A stretch of DNA of 64,000 nt, taken from Spongilla lacustris (lineage: Eukaryota; Porifera; Demospongiae; Spongillida; Spongillidae). Below the pieces are notes generated by a model that was given only the letters and a program-made list of their open reading frames with translations, was not told the DNA's origin and searched no databases. Of the stretch, positions 10,992-24,197 are shown one piece after another; positions within the stretch are counted from its first letter, which is position 1, and every line of letters begins with the position of its first letter. The position numbers and the translations under genes are program-made. The stretch covers positions 2,661,066 to 2,725,065 of the forward strand of contig OX442423.1 of assembly GCA_949361645.1 (NCBI GenBank), read 5' to 3'.

Positions 10992-11283
10992 ACTGTGTGC
11001 TGGACTGAGGCGGTAATACGGACTGAACTGCTATACGCTATTATAAATACGTTTTGTGTAAAGAAATTTCCCTGTATGGTCCTAGCTGACGGCGCCCTGC
11101 GAGTATTGTGCATGAATGTGGCCTCTGCGCTGGAGAGGCACTTTGTTGGCGTTCAGGGCCGGGGCTCCACGATTATTCATATTCTTAATGACATTCATGA
11201 TCATAAGCAGATCAGTCCACTTAACTAGTTGTCTATAGGCCGGTGTCATAGGGTATACGGTCCGGCCCAATTTTCGGTCCGGC

Positions 11284-11435
11284 GGACTATTCCCTAAGGG
11301 AATACAGTCCCCCCCGGACCCAATTCCCTAGGGAATACGGTCCCCCGGACCGAGTTCCCTGGTTGTACAAAACCAATTAACCGGACTCCATTCCCTAGGG
11401 AATTGAGTTCCCCCCCCCCCCGGACCGTATTCCCT
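11284..11435. repeat. tandem array of GGACC...GGTCC palindromes
   Basis: Three consecutive near-perfect palindromes share the core ATTCCCTAGGGAAT flanked by GGACC/GGTCC-type ends (about 11284-11310, 11316-11343 and 11382-11410), separated by C-rich runs including C12 at 11410-11421. Half-units follow (CGGACCGTATTCCCTGG). Confidence 0.75.
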
Positions 11436-11477
11436 GGTTTTAAATATATGCATGTATTTCCAACCCTTGCATGCACG

Positions 11478-11750
11478 TAACATTTGGTTCGAAAAGCAAA
11501 AGCTGTAGGTTGTCAACTATATATGCAGTTTCTGCAACAATTATCAATTCAGTCTGTAACAGCATATTTGGTTCAAAAATCAAAAGCCACAATGATCGCA
11601 GGTCGCGATCGTCAACTATATATGCAGCTTCTGTAACAATTAACTTTTTTCTTCGGGTCTGTAACAACTGTTTTGTTACTATTTATATATATGTTTTTAT
11701 TTGGTAAGGATCGCGTGCAGGTCGTCAACTATACATGCAGCACAATTAAC
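11478..11750. repeat. diverged tandem repeat, unit about 100 bp
   Basis: TTGGTTC(G/A)AAAA(G/T)CAAAAGC ... GTCAACTATATATGCAG(T/C)TTCTG(C/T)AACAATTA appears twice (11478-11565, 11567-11668), and a shorter third copy lies at 11707-11750 (GTCGTCAACTATACATGCAG). No coding evidence. Confidence 0.65.
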
Positions 11751-12655
11751 ACTGTTTATATTATCAAATCGTAGTGCAAGCAAAGAAAAATATATATATA
11801 TAATATATCATAATAGTTAACTGAAGATAAGAGAGATGAGGGTACTGGATAAATCTCAATATCGCACCTGTAAAAAAGAAAATAAAACTAGTACACTTCA
11901 GCCATTATTGTTTAGAGAATGATGCATAAGCGTTTTTCTATTATGTACATGGTGAATTTCACAGACAAATAACGCTGCTCGTGGGCCCAGAGATTTTGCC
12001 CAGAGATTTTCTGCATAGAGGGGGAGGTATGAAAAAGAAGGGGGATGAGAAGAAAAGTAAGAAGAGATACAGACAGGGACACATAGCTTTAAGCTGCATG
12101 GGCCCACAACAACTTGGTCCTTAATTAGCGGTCAAATCGACCTGGCATACTCTTAAGTGTGACTGCATACTTCCTCTATACACCTGTGTGAGGAGAAAAA
12201 GAAATTGGATGAGAGAGGAATGAGTCAGGTATAAATAGTCAAATGAACATAAGAAACATGCTGATATATTGAGTGTACTCAATTTCATACCTGTAAAATC
12301 AGCCTAAAAGTGAATTACAGATAAATATAAGCTTGGTGGCATCTGTTAATATTGCTTGTGTGCCCTGTGTCTTTTTAGTCTCGAGTGTCACTGTGTATAG
12401 TTAGACACATGGCAATAGCAAGATAGCTACTTGTTGTTGTATTTGATAAAAGCCATGCTCATGAAAGTTAAGGATTACAGAATAACTTACTGTTTTAGTG
12501 GTGTTGTACGGGCTGGATGTCTTTGTGTAGGTTTTATCACATATCTTGTAGGGACAGCATCTCTTTGTAATATCCTCACATGTCTTTAAGCCGTCTGGCT
12601 TGTCTTTGTGTGCATGTTCTTTTTGCAGTAAAAAGACGTGCCTACATTACGTCAT
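11751..12655. other. no gene seen
   Basis: AT-rich sequence without supported coding potential or terminal repeats. A short TATATA run lies near 11790-11805. Confidence 0.4.
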
Positions 12656-13012
12656 CTGAGGGTATAGTACATGTAAGTGCAAACACACTGACCTTAAATA
12701 GATTTGATTCCCTCCAGTAGAAACACACAGTCACCAATCCTTGTCTTAGGGGTACATATACATGCAGGTGTATATGTCATCTAAGGGTAAGTGCAAGCAC
12801 ACTGACCTTAAATCCTACCTATGAGAACACATGGTCTCCAATCACCTTGGAGAGATGTGCATCTACACCCTATAAGAATGCAATACATATATATCCATCA
12901 TCTGTGAGTAATTATAAGTGCAAACACACGATACATTGACCTTAAATTAACACACAGATTCTCTCCAATAGAAACACATTGTCACCAGTCTTCCTCCGAG
13001 AGAGAGTTGTAC
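12656..13012. repeat. tandem repeat, three copies of about 120 bp
   Basis: Each copy has TCATCTGAGGGTA-like sequence, AAGTGCAAACACACTGACC, TTAAAT and TAGAAACACA..GTCACCA(A/G)TC. Copies start near 12656, 12775 and 12895. A fourth copy lies alone at 21638-21740, immediately right of a large foldback element. Confidence 0.7.
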
Positions 13013-13027
13013 ATTAGTAAGAATGCA

Positions 13028-13222
13028 CTTTAGCTAGATGGGTGTACCCTACACTGAAACTAAGCCCAGCTAGACGGGGGAACAGTCGCTGATCCGCTAA
13101 CAAATCCAGCTAGACCCATCGCCCATCCGAATTACATCCGGGTCTAGCTGGATTTATTAGCGGATCAGCGACTGTTTCCCCGTCTAGCTGGGCTTCGTTT
13201 AGAGTACGCCCAACTAGCTGGG
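13028..13222. repeat. palindromic MITE
   Basis: The left arm (AAGCCCAGCTAGACGGGG ... CAGTCGCTGATCCGCTAA ... CCAGCTAGACCC) is repeated inverted on the right (GGTCTAGCTGG ... TTAGCGGATCAGCGACTG ... CCCCGTCTAGCTGGGCTT). The loop is about 23 bp. Diverged arm extensions reach 13028 and 13222. Confidence 0.8.
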
Positions 13223-13313
13223 CTTAGTTTAGCTTAGGTTCAGCAGTACCTATGGTTGTATATGTTAATAAGTTGCTATAATTAGGAAGGGGGGGGGTAA
13301 AGTAAAGAGGAAC

Positions 13314-13427
13314 CCCTGTGGTTATAATTATATACAGCTACGAATCGCCGATATCAATCCTCACGCGGCGCCCTGTGGTTATAATTATATACAGCTACGA
13401 ATCGCCGATATCAATCCTCACGCGGCG
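13314..13427. repeat. perfect 57-bp tandem duplication
   Basis: A 57-bp unit starting CCCTGTGGTTATAATTATAT occurs twice head to tail without a mismatch (13314-13370, 13371-13427). Identity implies a recent duplication or an assembly join worth checking. Confidence 0.9.
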
Positions 13428-13717
13428 CCAGTATAGAACTTACTCGCTTCTATTTCCATGTCTCCAGAGGGTGAAAACACTATGTATAGAATTGCTTAAT
13501 TTTTATGCCCATACCTAGTACGGCTTCTATACCATTATAAAGTACAAGTCTTAATTAGCACCTTCATACAGTTTATGATTCAGGAATCTATACAGGGGAC
13601 AGTAGAAGGAAAGATTGGAGTTCAGGGATCCACCCCAACAGTATATTACAGTTAGTTCACTGAGTTGCATCAAGATCCTATACCTGGCCGATACTAGTGT
13701 AGACTTTATTACGCGTA

Positions 13718-13845
13718 TGTAATATATAACGTACGCGCATGCGCGTGGTGACATGTAGAACGTTGGTTACGTAGCGACAGGTCAGACTAGAAACATTGTG
13801 TAGTATTGGACTCTTGTATTCATTTTTGTCATCAAGACCTTTACA
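13718..13845 (+). repeat. putative 5' LTR of element A
   Basis: The sequence runs from TGTAAT to TTTACA directly before the primer site. The left boundary is inferred because no second LTR exists for comparison. It carries GTACGCGCATGCGC, also present in the LTRs of element C, which supports the assignment. Confidence 0.5.
13735..13744. promoter_or_regulatory. GCGCATGCGC palindrome (NRF1-type site) in the LTR
   Basis: This 10-bp palindrome equals the consensus NRF1-binding site of animals. The same motif occurs in both LTRs of element C (54186-54195, 58463-58472). A promoter role is inferred from position. Confidence 0.4.
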
Positions 13846-13846
13846 T

Positions 13847-13857
13847 TGGTAGCAGAG
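13847..13857 (+). promoter_or_regulatory. primer binding site, tRNA-iMet type
   Basis: TGGTAGCAGAG is complementary to the 3' end of animal initiator tRNA-Met. It lies one base after the LTR end, and the gag ATG follows at 13859. Confidence 0.7.
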
Positions 13858-13858
13858 A

Positions 13859-14618
13859 ATGGTTGAAAAACATGTTAGTTTGCCAAAAGCGTTTTCAGGA
13901 GGAGATTGGAATGAGTGGCTCTTGCGGTTTGACATATGTGCGGAGGCTAATGGATGGAAAAATGATGTCAGGGTTGTGAAGTTACCGACCTTACTGGAAG
14001 GCGAAGCATTAGCCGTATTTACTGAAATTGGAGAAAATGAAAGAAAGGATTATCTCAAGGTTACAGACGCTTTGAAAAGGGCATTTCGGTACTCAAACAA
14101 TTTGAAAAAGGCAATTGCTTCCGGGAGAGTCTCCTCGCATGTTCTTGCACAGTCTGAAAAGACTTTTGAATGCAGCAATGCCTGAATTGGAGGACGCTTC
14201 AAAAGAAAAGCTTCTTTTACATCATTTTATAGCAGGGCTTCCTGAACAACGCGCAAGGCAACTTCGCATTCTACCAGAGATAAAAACAACTGCTGACGCC
14301 TTGAGAAGGGCGCAGTTGATAATTGATCAGGTGGGGAGTGCTGCACAGGAGGAGACGGTCATGGCAATAGGCGGTGAATCCAAACTCGCTAAACTGGAAC
14401 ACCAAGTTCAGTATTTGACCCAGAAACTATTGGAGGGTGGGGTTCAAAACGGAAACAACAAATTTCGTGACAGCACGTCTGAGAGAAGCAACCAACGTCC
14501 AGTACGATGTTTTAATTGTGGTCTAATGGGACATGTGCAGAGAAACTGTCGTCAGGGAAAAGGCAGGGCGCCGGCGCCTGGAGCGAGGGCAGAGCGACCA
14601 GGCGCCAATCTACAATAA
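13859..14618 (+). pseudogene. gag of element A, one frame break
   Basis: The gag protein packages retrotransposon RNA into particles. The frame starts at the ATG directly after the primer site and runs to about 14112, where one frame change occurs. It then continues to 14618 with a helical capsid-like region and a single CCHC zinc knuckle (C-F-N-C-G-L-M-G-H-V-Q-R-N-C, about 14509-14550). A basic tail follows. The end overlaps pol in the -1 frame. Confidence 0.75.
14555..14606 (+). promoter_or_regulatory. predicted -1 ribosomal frameshift signal
   Basis: The heptamer GGGAAAA (14555-14561) sits in the gag frame as G-GGA-AAA, the canonical X-XXY-YYZ form. Twelve bases downstream GGCGCCTGG (14573-14581) pairs perfectly with CCAGGCGCC (14598-14606), a GC-rich 9-bp stem. 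Pol lies in the -1 frame across this point. Spacing is slightly longer than the usual 5-9 nt, but an alternative overlapping stem (CAGGGCGCC/GGCGCCTG) starts closer. Confidence 0.65.
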
Positions 14619-15557
14619 ATGATCAGCCCATTGAACTTTCAGCCGTTACACATAAGCAGCATATCAGTAACTCAGTTGCTACAATACGTGGATTTTTAGG
14701 CAGTGTGGATACAGAAATTTTGGTTGATTCGGGATCTTCAGTATCGTTAGTGCGGGACGACCTCGCGTCTATGGTTCCAACGGTTAACAGTCAAACAAAC
14801 AAGGACGAATTTCCAGTGCTGTTAACAGCTTCAGGCTCAGAGCGACTTAGTATCGTGGGTGGAAGTTCATTTGAACTCATGATTGGCAATTTAGTCACAG
14901 TGGAAAAGCTTCTCCTGGTTAAAAATTTGGTTTCGCCATTGATATTGGGTACAGACCTGTTGGGGAAGCACAAAATTGTGGTCGACTTCAGCGAACACCT
15001 TGTCAAAGGGGAAAAGATTGGAGCTGTTCCGATGACTAGTCGAAGCATTTCGCGGCAAGGGTTATCATGTCCAGCATGTGAAGTACACAAAACAGAATGG
15101 CGAACTGCTGAAAGATATTGTGCTGTAGCAATCCATGAAGAATTGGAGGACGAATGCGCAGTTCCCCTGCTCAAGAAAGAGGAAACATATGATCCTCCCA
15201 TGGCATCATCAGAGTTCCAGGAAGTACTTGTTGAGTACAAAAGTGTTTTTTCCACCAACCCAGGAAATACGTCACTGATGCAGCACAGTATTCCAACAAG
15301 TGGGTGTCATCCAGCTCGTGTGCCACCTAGAAGGATTCGAGCACACTACAGGGTAGAAGTTGAAAAGCAGTTGGATGACATGATTGAGCAGGGCTGTGCT
15401 AATCAAAAAAACCACAGTACTACATGTATGCTATCTACATACAACTGAGTCACGAAAATGATGCCGATCAAGCCAGGAGGGCTCGGGCATTTTGCCTCAT
15501 CAAAACAGTGCCGAGGCGACAATATATTGCATTTAGCATTTCAGTATTGGATGAGTG

Positions 15558-15740
15558 GGCATCTTCTGGATCCATATCCACTTGCCAGAATCCAGATTTG
15601 AAATCCAGTTTGGTGAAAATGGATGCACCTGCCAAACGATCTTGAACTTCATCAGGCAATGGAAGAGAGTATGCTGTTGTTTCCATCCTTTTGTTCAACT
15701 CTCTATAATCAACACATATCCTTATTTCGCCTGTCTCAAA
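15558..15740 (-). other. inverted RT segment inside element A
   Basis: The minus strand here encodes the RT fingers/palm stretch I-C-V-D-Y-R-E-L-N ... F-T-K-L-D-F-K-S-G-F-W-Q-V-D-M-D-P-E-D. That is exactly the part missing from the surrounding plus-strand RT, which resumes with K-T-A-F-S-P-G at about 15735. About 150 bp of unrelated sequence (15405-15557) lies at the left breakpoint. Confidence 0.8.
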
Positions 15741-18234
15741 ACTGCATTTTCACCCGGACCTAGAATGGGTCTGTTTGAGTTTAATCGAATGCCATTCGGT
15801 TTAAACGGGGCTCCGGGTACCATGCAGCGTTTGATGGATAAATTGTTGGAGGGTATGAATTGTGCCATGGGTTACATTGACGATATACTTGTATACTCAT
15901 CTTCAGTGGAAAGTCACAAAAAGGATTTGCGTACTGTTTTGAAGAGGGTAAAGGAGGCTGGGATTACCTTACGAGGTTCGAAGTGCCGAATTGGTGTCAA
16001 GGAGGTATCATACCTAGGCCATGTGTTTTCAGCAAATGGAATGTCACCAGATTTGGAAAAAATCAAAATTATTCAACAGTGGCCTCAACCAACCACCATA
16101 TCAGATGTTCGACGGTTTCATGGGTTGGCTTCCTATTATCGCCGTTACATGCGCGGGTTTTCTTCAATTGCGGAGCCATTGTTGAGGCTGATGGACAAGG
16201 ATGCAGAATTTCATTGGACACCTCAGTGTGAAAAGGCGTTCAGACAGCTGAAAGAACTCCTTACAAAGGCACCTGTGCTCATATACCCATCCTTTGACAA
16301 GGAATTTCAGTTGACAACAGATGCTAGTGGTTATGGACTAGGTGCAGTGTTAGAGCAAGAAGGTCATCCGGTAGCTTTTGCAAGTCGGACATTAACCCCA
16401 GCTGAAAAGAACTACAGTGTGATACAGCGTGAATGTCTCGCAATTGTGTATGCCACCAAACAATTTCGCCACTATCTCCTGGGTAGGCATTTTACACTGT
16501 ACACTGACCATAATCCTCTGTTGTGGTTGTCAGCTCAAAAGATGGAGGGGTTGTTGTGTCATTGGGCGCTTGCACTTCAGGAGTTTAATTTTACCATCAA
16601 GTACTGCAAAGGTTCAACTAACAATTGTGCTGACGCATTGTCTAGGCAGGAGGTACAGATGGGTGACAAGTTGTGTGCTACTACTGGTATTTTGGCTGGT
16701 GACATTACTGAAGAGGATATACAAATTGGGCAACATGAAGATAGCACACTGAGAACAGTCCTTGATGCTCTTACCAGAACCACAACACGTCCATGTACAA
16801 AGGCTTGGAAACAGTTTCCCCTGAGACGCTTTGCACAGCTTTGGTCTCAACTGCAGGTTATCAACGGTATTCTATATCGTTATATTCCTCAACCTGCAGA
16901 TGTCACCAGGAAAGTATTGGTGGTTCCAAAACCACTCATTCAGACCATTCTTCATATGTGTCACGATGTTCCTGGGGCTGGCCATCAAGGGTTTGACAAA
17001 ACGTTAGCTGGTGTTCAAGAAGAGGCTTACTGGGTAGGAATGACCAGAGATGTTAATCAATCATCACTGTACTACCTGTGAAAAATGTCAAGCACCAAAG
17101 CTGAATTCTGCTAGAAAGGCTCCAATGCAGAATGTGCCAGTGGGTCGCCCATAGCAGATGGTAGCAGTTGATATTTTGGAGGTACCATTATCCATTCAAG
17201 GTAATCGTTATATCTTAGTCATTCAAGACTATTTTACAAAGTGGTTAGAAGCCATTGCTTTGAAGGATCAAACTGCAGACACGATTACAAAGGAATTGAT
17301 TGTGGTTTTTGGACGATTTGGAATGCCACAATTTTTACATTCAGACCAAGGGCGTAATTTTGAAAGCACCTTGCTTCGTTCCACTCTAGAAGCTTTTGGA
17401 GTTGAGAAGCAAGGACAACAGCTTATCATCCACAAGGAGACGGAATGGTGGAGAGGGCAAACAGATCCATCTTACAGATGCTTCGCACGTTTGTGGAGAA
17501 GAAAACTGATTGGGAAAGGTGGCTTCCATTGATGCTCTATGCATATCGCACCTCAAAGCATCCTTCAACAGGCAGGACTCCATTCGAGGTGATGTTTGGT
17601 CGAACTCAAGGTTCTTTAGTGTTTCCTGGAAAAGAACAGGAATCGGACGGTTATGACCTTAATGAGTACCAAAATCAGCTTCGTCAAAAATTGGCAGAAC
17701 TGTATGAGATAGTTGAAGCGAACATTGCAGAAGCTGCGGAAATCCAGAAGCAAGGTTATAATATGCAGTCGGAAGAACAAACATTTCTGATTGGGGATCA
17801 AATGTGGCTGTCTTGTCCTACTGCAGGAAAGCTGGATGATCGGTGGGAAGCAGGTTGGGAAGTGACTGAAGTGAAAGGGCCTGTTACTGTTTGTGTTAAG
17901 CATAATGATGGAAGGAGGTTCAGAACAGTGCATGTGAATCGATTAAGACATAGAAGAGCGGGAAGAGAAATGGAATCCACAGGAACCTATATTTCTAATT
18001 GGGAGGCGCCGACAGTTGACCATGAATTTATTGGGAGTGAAGAGGAGGTTCCGACAAATGTAGCTGGTCCAGTGGAACATGAACGACAGCAACTCGAAGG
18101 TACTGGATCAAATTTAAGGCGATCAGGACGAAACCGGAGGCTTCCTGATCGGTATGGAGTTCCACTATCTGACTACTAAGCTCGGGTCAAGCTTCTGAGA
18201 GGAAGGAACAAAATGGGAAAGTTTACGAGAAAAG

Positions 18235-18700
18235 GGACCTAGCGTGTATTATAAAAAAGTATAATAAAAATGCATTACGTTTGAATTGCTATAACTTCCG
18301 AACAGTTAAAGCTATCAACTTCCTATTTTCAACCCTTCATACTGCACCATTTCTCTATGGTAAAATACATTTTGGAGTCTTGCACTTGCTCCGTGTCAGT
18401 ATTGCAACGTTCGATACCCTACTGGGTTCAAACCAGCCATAACTTTCGGTAGGAGTAATCAATTCGCTTCAAAATAGGTTTCTAGGTAGAGAGGTCCTAT
18501 ACCTATTGATTTGTTCTGTTCGTTAATTTTTATGTCATCCGTTATACGGAGAAAACATACAGCGGCGCAAAGTTGGTACAAGTTTCCCGCTCGAATCGCG
18601 CTGTTGTACGTGCGCGACCCGCTTCCATTCACCAAAGCACATGAATATGCAACTACTTCCTGTGGGCTGAGACATTGATAACTTATAGCCAAACCTATAC
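18235..18700. repeat. diverged Fb1 foldback arm
   Basis: ACCATTTCTCTATGG, TATTGATTTGTTCTGTTCGTTAA, TCATCCGTTATACGGA and TTTCCCGCTCGAATCGCGC appear in the same order as in the Fb1 arms at 1.7 and 60.1 kb, at lower similarity. Only one arm is present. It directly follows the truncated 3' end of element A. Confidence 0.65.
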
Positions 18701-19039
18701 TGCAGGGTAAGTATTTAGTCCATCGTCCCGTGCTGTCACACTGACAGTTGTTTATCTTCTGTGTAGATAAACGATATGGCGACGTCCACTGAAGACAAGC
18801 TCGTAAGAGTTCAGTTCAATCGGCGGACGAGTTCGAGCGGTACGGTACAACGATAGATATTCAAGATACATTCTACGAGGATGGGGAAATGGAGAACGGT
18901 AGTGACGGCGGTCATACTACTGACGATTGTCGTTGTAGGGAGTAAGCTGCCCCCACATCACTAAAAGAGCCACCAGCCCCGCCCCCACATATTGGGCTAG
19001 CCCCTTCACGTCATGCAAGTCCAGACAGCAACCCCGCAT
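18701..19039 (+). other. possible small coding stretch, unassigned
   Basis: An ATG at 18776 opens 26 codons, and an overlapping frame from about 18830 to 18945 encodes an acidic peptide (D-E-F-E-R-Y-G-T-T ... E-D-G-E-M-E-N-G) with a C-R-C-R-E end. Either could be an exon, but no splice sites or family support it. Confidence 0.2.
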
Positions 19040-20690
19040 AACCAACAGACGCCATTCAGAGCCACCAACCCGCACTACCTATGGAACCACCTGTCCATAT
19101 CAGACCCTACACATGAACCACCATCTAGCCAATGGGGTCGGTCTCCACAATACCAGTGGAGACACTACTAACCCTCTTGCTGCAAATGGAGTTGGCAGCC
19201 CCCACAATTCAACCAAGGGAGGCAACATACGCCCCTCCCAACACTACCAGTGGACCGGCACTTTAGCCCTCACTGCAAATGGACTTACATGAACTTGTAG
19301 CAGAACCCCCGCCCCCACTACCAATGTACAGTAGAACCACCAATCTCCATCACTACAGCCTCATCCACACTGCAAGTAGGGGAGCCACCACCTCTCTTAA
19401 AGATGGGGTTACCAGACCCTACACTGCCAGCAGGGGTGCACACACAAGCTGGAGTCAAAAGGTATTGTGCACAAGAGTAGATGCCAACCCTCGCACTAAA
19501 AGTAGTGAACTGCGCATACTGTACGTACACCTGCCCCTCTCCAAACACCAAACCCAGTGGAACTAATAGCCCTCACTGCAAGTGCATCACACACTGGGAC
19601 CAGCCCCCACTGCCATCCTTCCCACTACCTGTCCTTCACTGAACGTTGAATCAACAGCCCAGGGACCAATGAAGTCAGCTCCCTCACTGCAAGCGGCAAG
19701 TAACATTGGAGCTATCAATGCAAGTGAACTTAATAGCCCCGCACTGCATTCCAGTTAGCACCAGTGGAGCCGATTACAGATGGAGTTATTAGACTGTCAG
19801 CAGGAAAGCCACAAGCTGCTAAACTCTCCAGGGTCATTGGGGGCCCCCACAATAATGCATGCTCGTGCATGGAGATGTCAGGCCTCACACTGCAAGTGGA
19901 ATTGTCACCCCCCCACAATTTCAGGGGAGCCATGTGTATGGAACTATTCGCCCTCACTTAGCAGCCCCACATACAGGACTCTATCTCCCACTACCTATCC
20001 TTCACTGCAAGTTTCGGCAGCCTTATCAGCCTTCTCACTACAAATGTCAAGAGGCCAATGGGACCACTGGAGCCATCCTCACACATTACAACCACTATCC
20101 CCCATCACAGCAAGTGAACTCAACAGCTGCGCGATGCAAGTGAATTCACATTTAATACCTCCATTTAGCGGAACCACCAGTTCTCTTACAGCTGGGGTTA
20201 CCCGACCCTACATTGCCAGCAGGGGTGCCCACACAAGCCGGGGTCAGTAGGTATTATGCCAGTGGAGAGATGTGTAGTGAACTGCATGTACTGTACGTAC
20301 ACCTGCCCCTCTCCAAACACTACCCCGTGGAACCAATAACCCTCACTGCAAGTGCGCCATGCACTGGGACCAGCCCCCACGGCTCTCCTGCCCACTACCT
20401 GTCCTTGACTGAACGTAGAGCTGACCCCATTGGTCCCAGGGACCAATGGGGTCAGTTGCAAGCAGACAGAACAATTAATGCAAGTGAACTTAATAGTCCT
20501 ACACTACAAGTCCAGTTAGGTCCCATGGAGCAATTACAGATGGAGTTATCAGGCTGCTAAAAAATCCCTGCAGGGTCATTGGGGACCTCCACAATAATCC
20601 ATTTTGGTGCAAATGGAGACTCCCAATATTAGGGGAGCCATCAACTGGAGTCGCACATGCCCCACCACTATCCATGGAACCATTAGCCCT
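19040..20690. repeat. C/A-rich tandem duplication, two units of about 820 bp
   Basis: Units of about 19040-19870 and 19870-20690 share long collinear blocks, including GTACGTACACCTGCCCCTCT, CCTCACTGCAAGTGC, CACTGGGACCAGCCCCCAC, GAACTTAATAG and TCATTGGGG(G/A)CC. Within each unit the short motif CCCTCACTGCAAGTG recurs many times. The frames that stay open are low-complexity and lack consistent coding features. Confidence 0.7.
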
Positions 20691-20693
20691 CAA

Positions 20694-21615
20694 CCCCCCC
20701 CCCCCCCCTCCGCCCCCAACGCGAGAGATTGAAAAAAATGGGTACTTTTTAAAATCACCGTATCTCAGTAACCATTTAAGCTAGCGCTTACCTTTTTCAA
20801 ACTTTTGTAGGACTACCATTTCTTTCCTGGAAAAAGTCCCTGTTTGGCATCGCATTGACAGGAATTACTTTTGACAAGGTCAGATAACTTACCTGGTTCG
20901 GGACAGCCATATCTTTTGAACCGCTCGTATCCAACCGCGGAAATTCGGTGTACAATAAGTAAAACCATCCTTCAACACAGGTAACGTGTTATTTGCAGCG
21001 GTTACCTTACACTTTGCGGTGGAAAACATCGTCAAAAAAGTGAGACCCCTTCTGTCCACCATTTTGAAGTAATGGACATACTCATAGGCCCGAGTCCGAT
21101 CCATGTCTAGTGCTCATACTAAGTGCAATAGAGTTGGGATCGATTTTGCGAAGTTAATATGATTTTTCGTGCATGCAGCAATGTTATGATCCATGTCTGA
21201 CCTTATACATGTGAACGGTGCAGCCAGTACGTCGTCTGACCTTTGTTACGTAACCAATATAATTTTATTGGTTGCACCCGTTCACATGTATAAGGTCAGA
21301 CATGGATCATAACATTGCTGCATGCACGAAAATCATATGAACTTCGCGAAATCGATTCCAACTCTATTCCACTTAGTTGGATACGAGCGGTTCAAAAGAT
21401 ATGGCTGTCCCGAACCAGGTAAGTTATCTGACCTTGTCAAAAGTAATTCCTGTCAATGCGATGCCAAACAGGGACTTTTTCTAGGAAAGAAATGGTAGTC
21501 CTACAAAAGTTTGAAAAAGGTAAGCGCTAGCGTAAATGGTTACTGAGATATGGTGATTTTAAAAAGTACCCATTTTTTTCAATCTCTCGCATTGGGGGCG
21601 GAGGGAGGGGGGGTT
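20694..21615. mobile_element. large foldback element with concentric palindromes
   Basis: Outer arms (about 20702-20934 and 21370-21614) are inverted copies from CGCCCCCAACGCGAGAGATT to GAACCGCTCGTATCCAAC. Inner arms (about 21107-21217 and 21279-21376) are a second inverted pair centred on CCATGTCTGACCTTATACATG. A left-only segment (20935-21106) makes the structure asymmetric. C15 at the left end and a G-rich run at the right end are complementary too. No protein is encoded. Confidence 0.85.
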
Positions 21616-21637
21616 GTAATAGGGATTCTACGGTATA

Positions 21638-21740
21638 TCATCTGAGAGTAAGTGCAAACACATGCATGACACATTGACTTTACACTGATTCTCTCCAATA
21701 GAAACACATTGTCACCAGTCTTCCTCGAGAGTTGTGCATA
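21638..21740. repeat. isolated copy of the 12.7-kb tandem repeat
   Basis: TATATCATCTGAGAGTAAG, CACATTGACTTTA and CTCTCCAATAGAAACACATT match the third unit at 12895-13012. The foldback just upstream may have inserted into a longer copy. Confidence 0.65.
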
Positions 21741-22020
21741 CATTAATCTTACCTTTGATACACACTGAAAGAACAGTCTTCCATCCATCCTACCTCTATT
21801 AATAGTACCCATGGGACCAGATGTACACAAATCTTGGTATATGGGTTTGCAACATGACCTGACGCGATACGCGCAACTAGTTTAGAGCCGAGTAGAAACT
21901 TAGACTGCCAGAAAATACAGCAATGGGACAGGGGAGTTATCGCCAAATCGAAGTGGCCAACACACTCGTATTCACCATAGTCTGTTCGTTGATTGTGAAG
22001 TTAGGAAGGAGCGTTAATAG

Positions 22021-24053
<2,033 letters not shown>

Positions 24054-24197
24054 TAGTGGTGGTATTGCATTACATTAGTGCTGCAGTTCTACTTAATTGA
24101 CATGGATTTAGATTTATCCCTTTGTGCATGTATCACATAGGCATATTAGTAAATGCTATCAGTAGTCTGTAGCTGTCAGTAATGGTGGTCAACGTAC

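Larger units (their letters stand above)
14516..18179 (+). pseudogene. pol of element A (protease, RT, RNase H, integrase), disrupted
   Basis: Protease is seen as L-V-D-S-G-S-S-V-S and L-I-L-G-T-D-L-L near 14720-14960. The reverse transcriptase palm has M-G-Y-I-D-D near 15870-15890, RNase H has T-T-D-A-S-G-Y near 16312-16335, the H2C2 finger starts with H-M-C-H-D near 16955, and integrase has S-D-Q-G near 17340. The tail ends R-R-S-G-R-N-R-R-L-P-D-R-Y at about 18117-18155. Damage: RT sequence inverted at about 15558-15740 after about 150 bp of unrelated sequence, a frame break near 17080, TAG at 17153-17155 where a Trp is expected, and a frame break near 17425. It cannot encode a working polyprotein. 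Confidence 0.85.
13718..18230 (+). mobile_element. Ty3/gypsy retrotransposon A, decayed
   Basis: Order on the plus strand is putative LTR, iMet-type primer site, gag with one zinc knuckle, then protease, reverse transcriptase, RNase H, integrase and a basic C-terminus ending at 18179. Purine-rich stretches (AAAATGGGAAAG, GAGAAAAGGGACC) at 18211-18240 look like a polypurine tract. No 3' LTR follows; foldback-family sequence begins instead, so the 3' end is lost. Gag has one frame break and pol has an inversion, a stop and two further frame breaks. Confidence 0.85.

Noticed and set aside
11284..11435. CRISPR-like spaced palindromic repeats
   Set aside because: Animal DNA, only three irregular units, spacers are C-rich and variable in length, no cas-like genes.
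19279..20560. Several open frames in the C/A-rich duplicated region
   Set aside because: Low-complexity composition, no conservation of one frame between the two 820-bp units, no splice signals.
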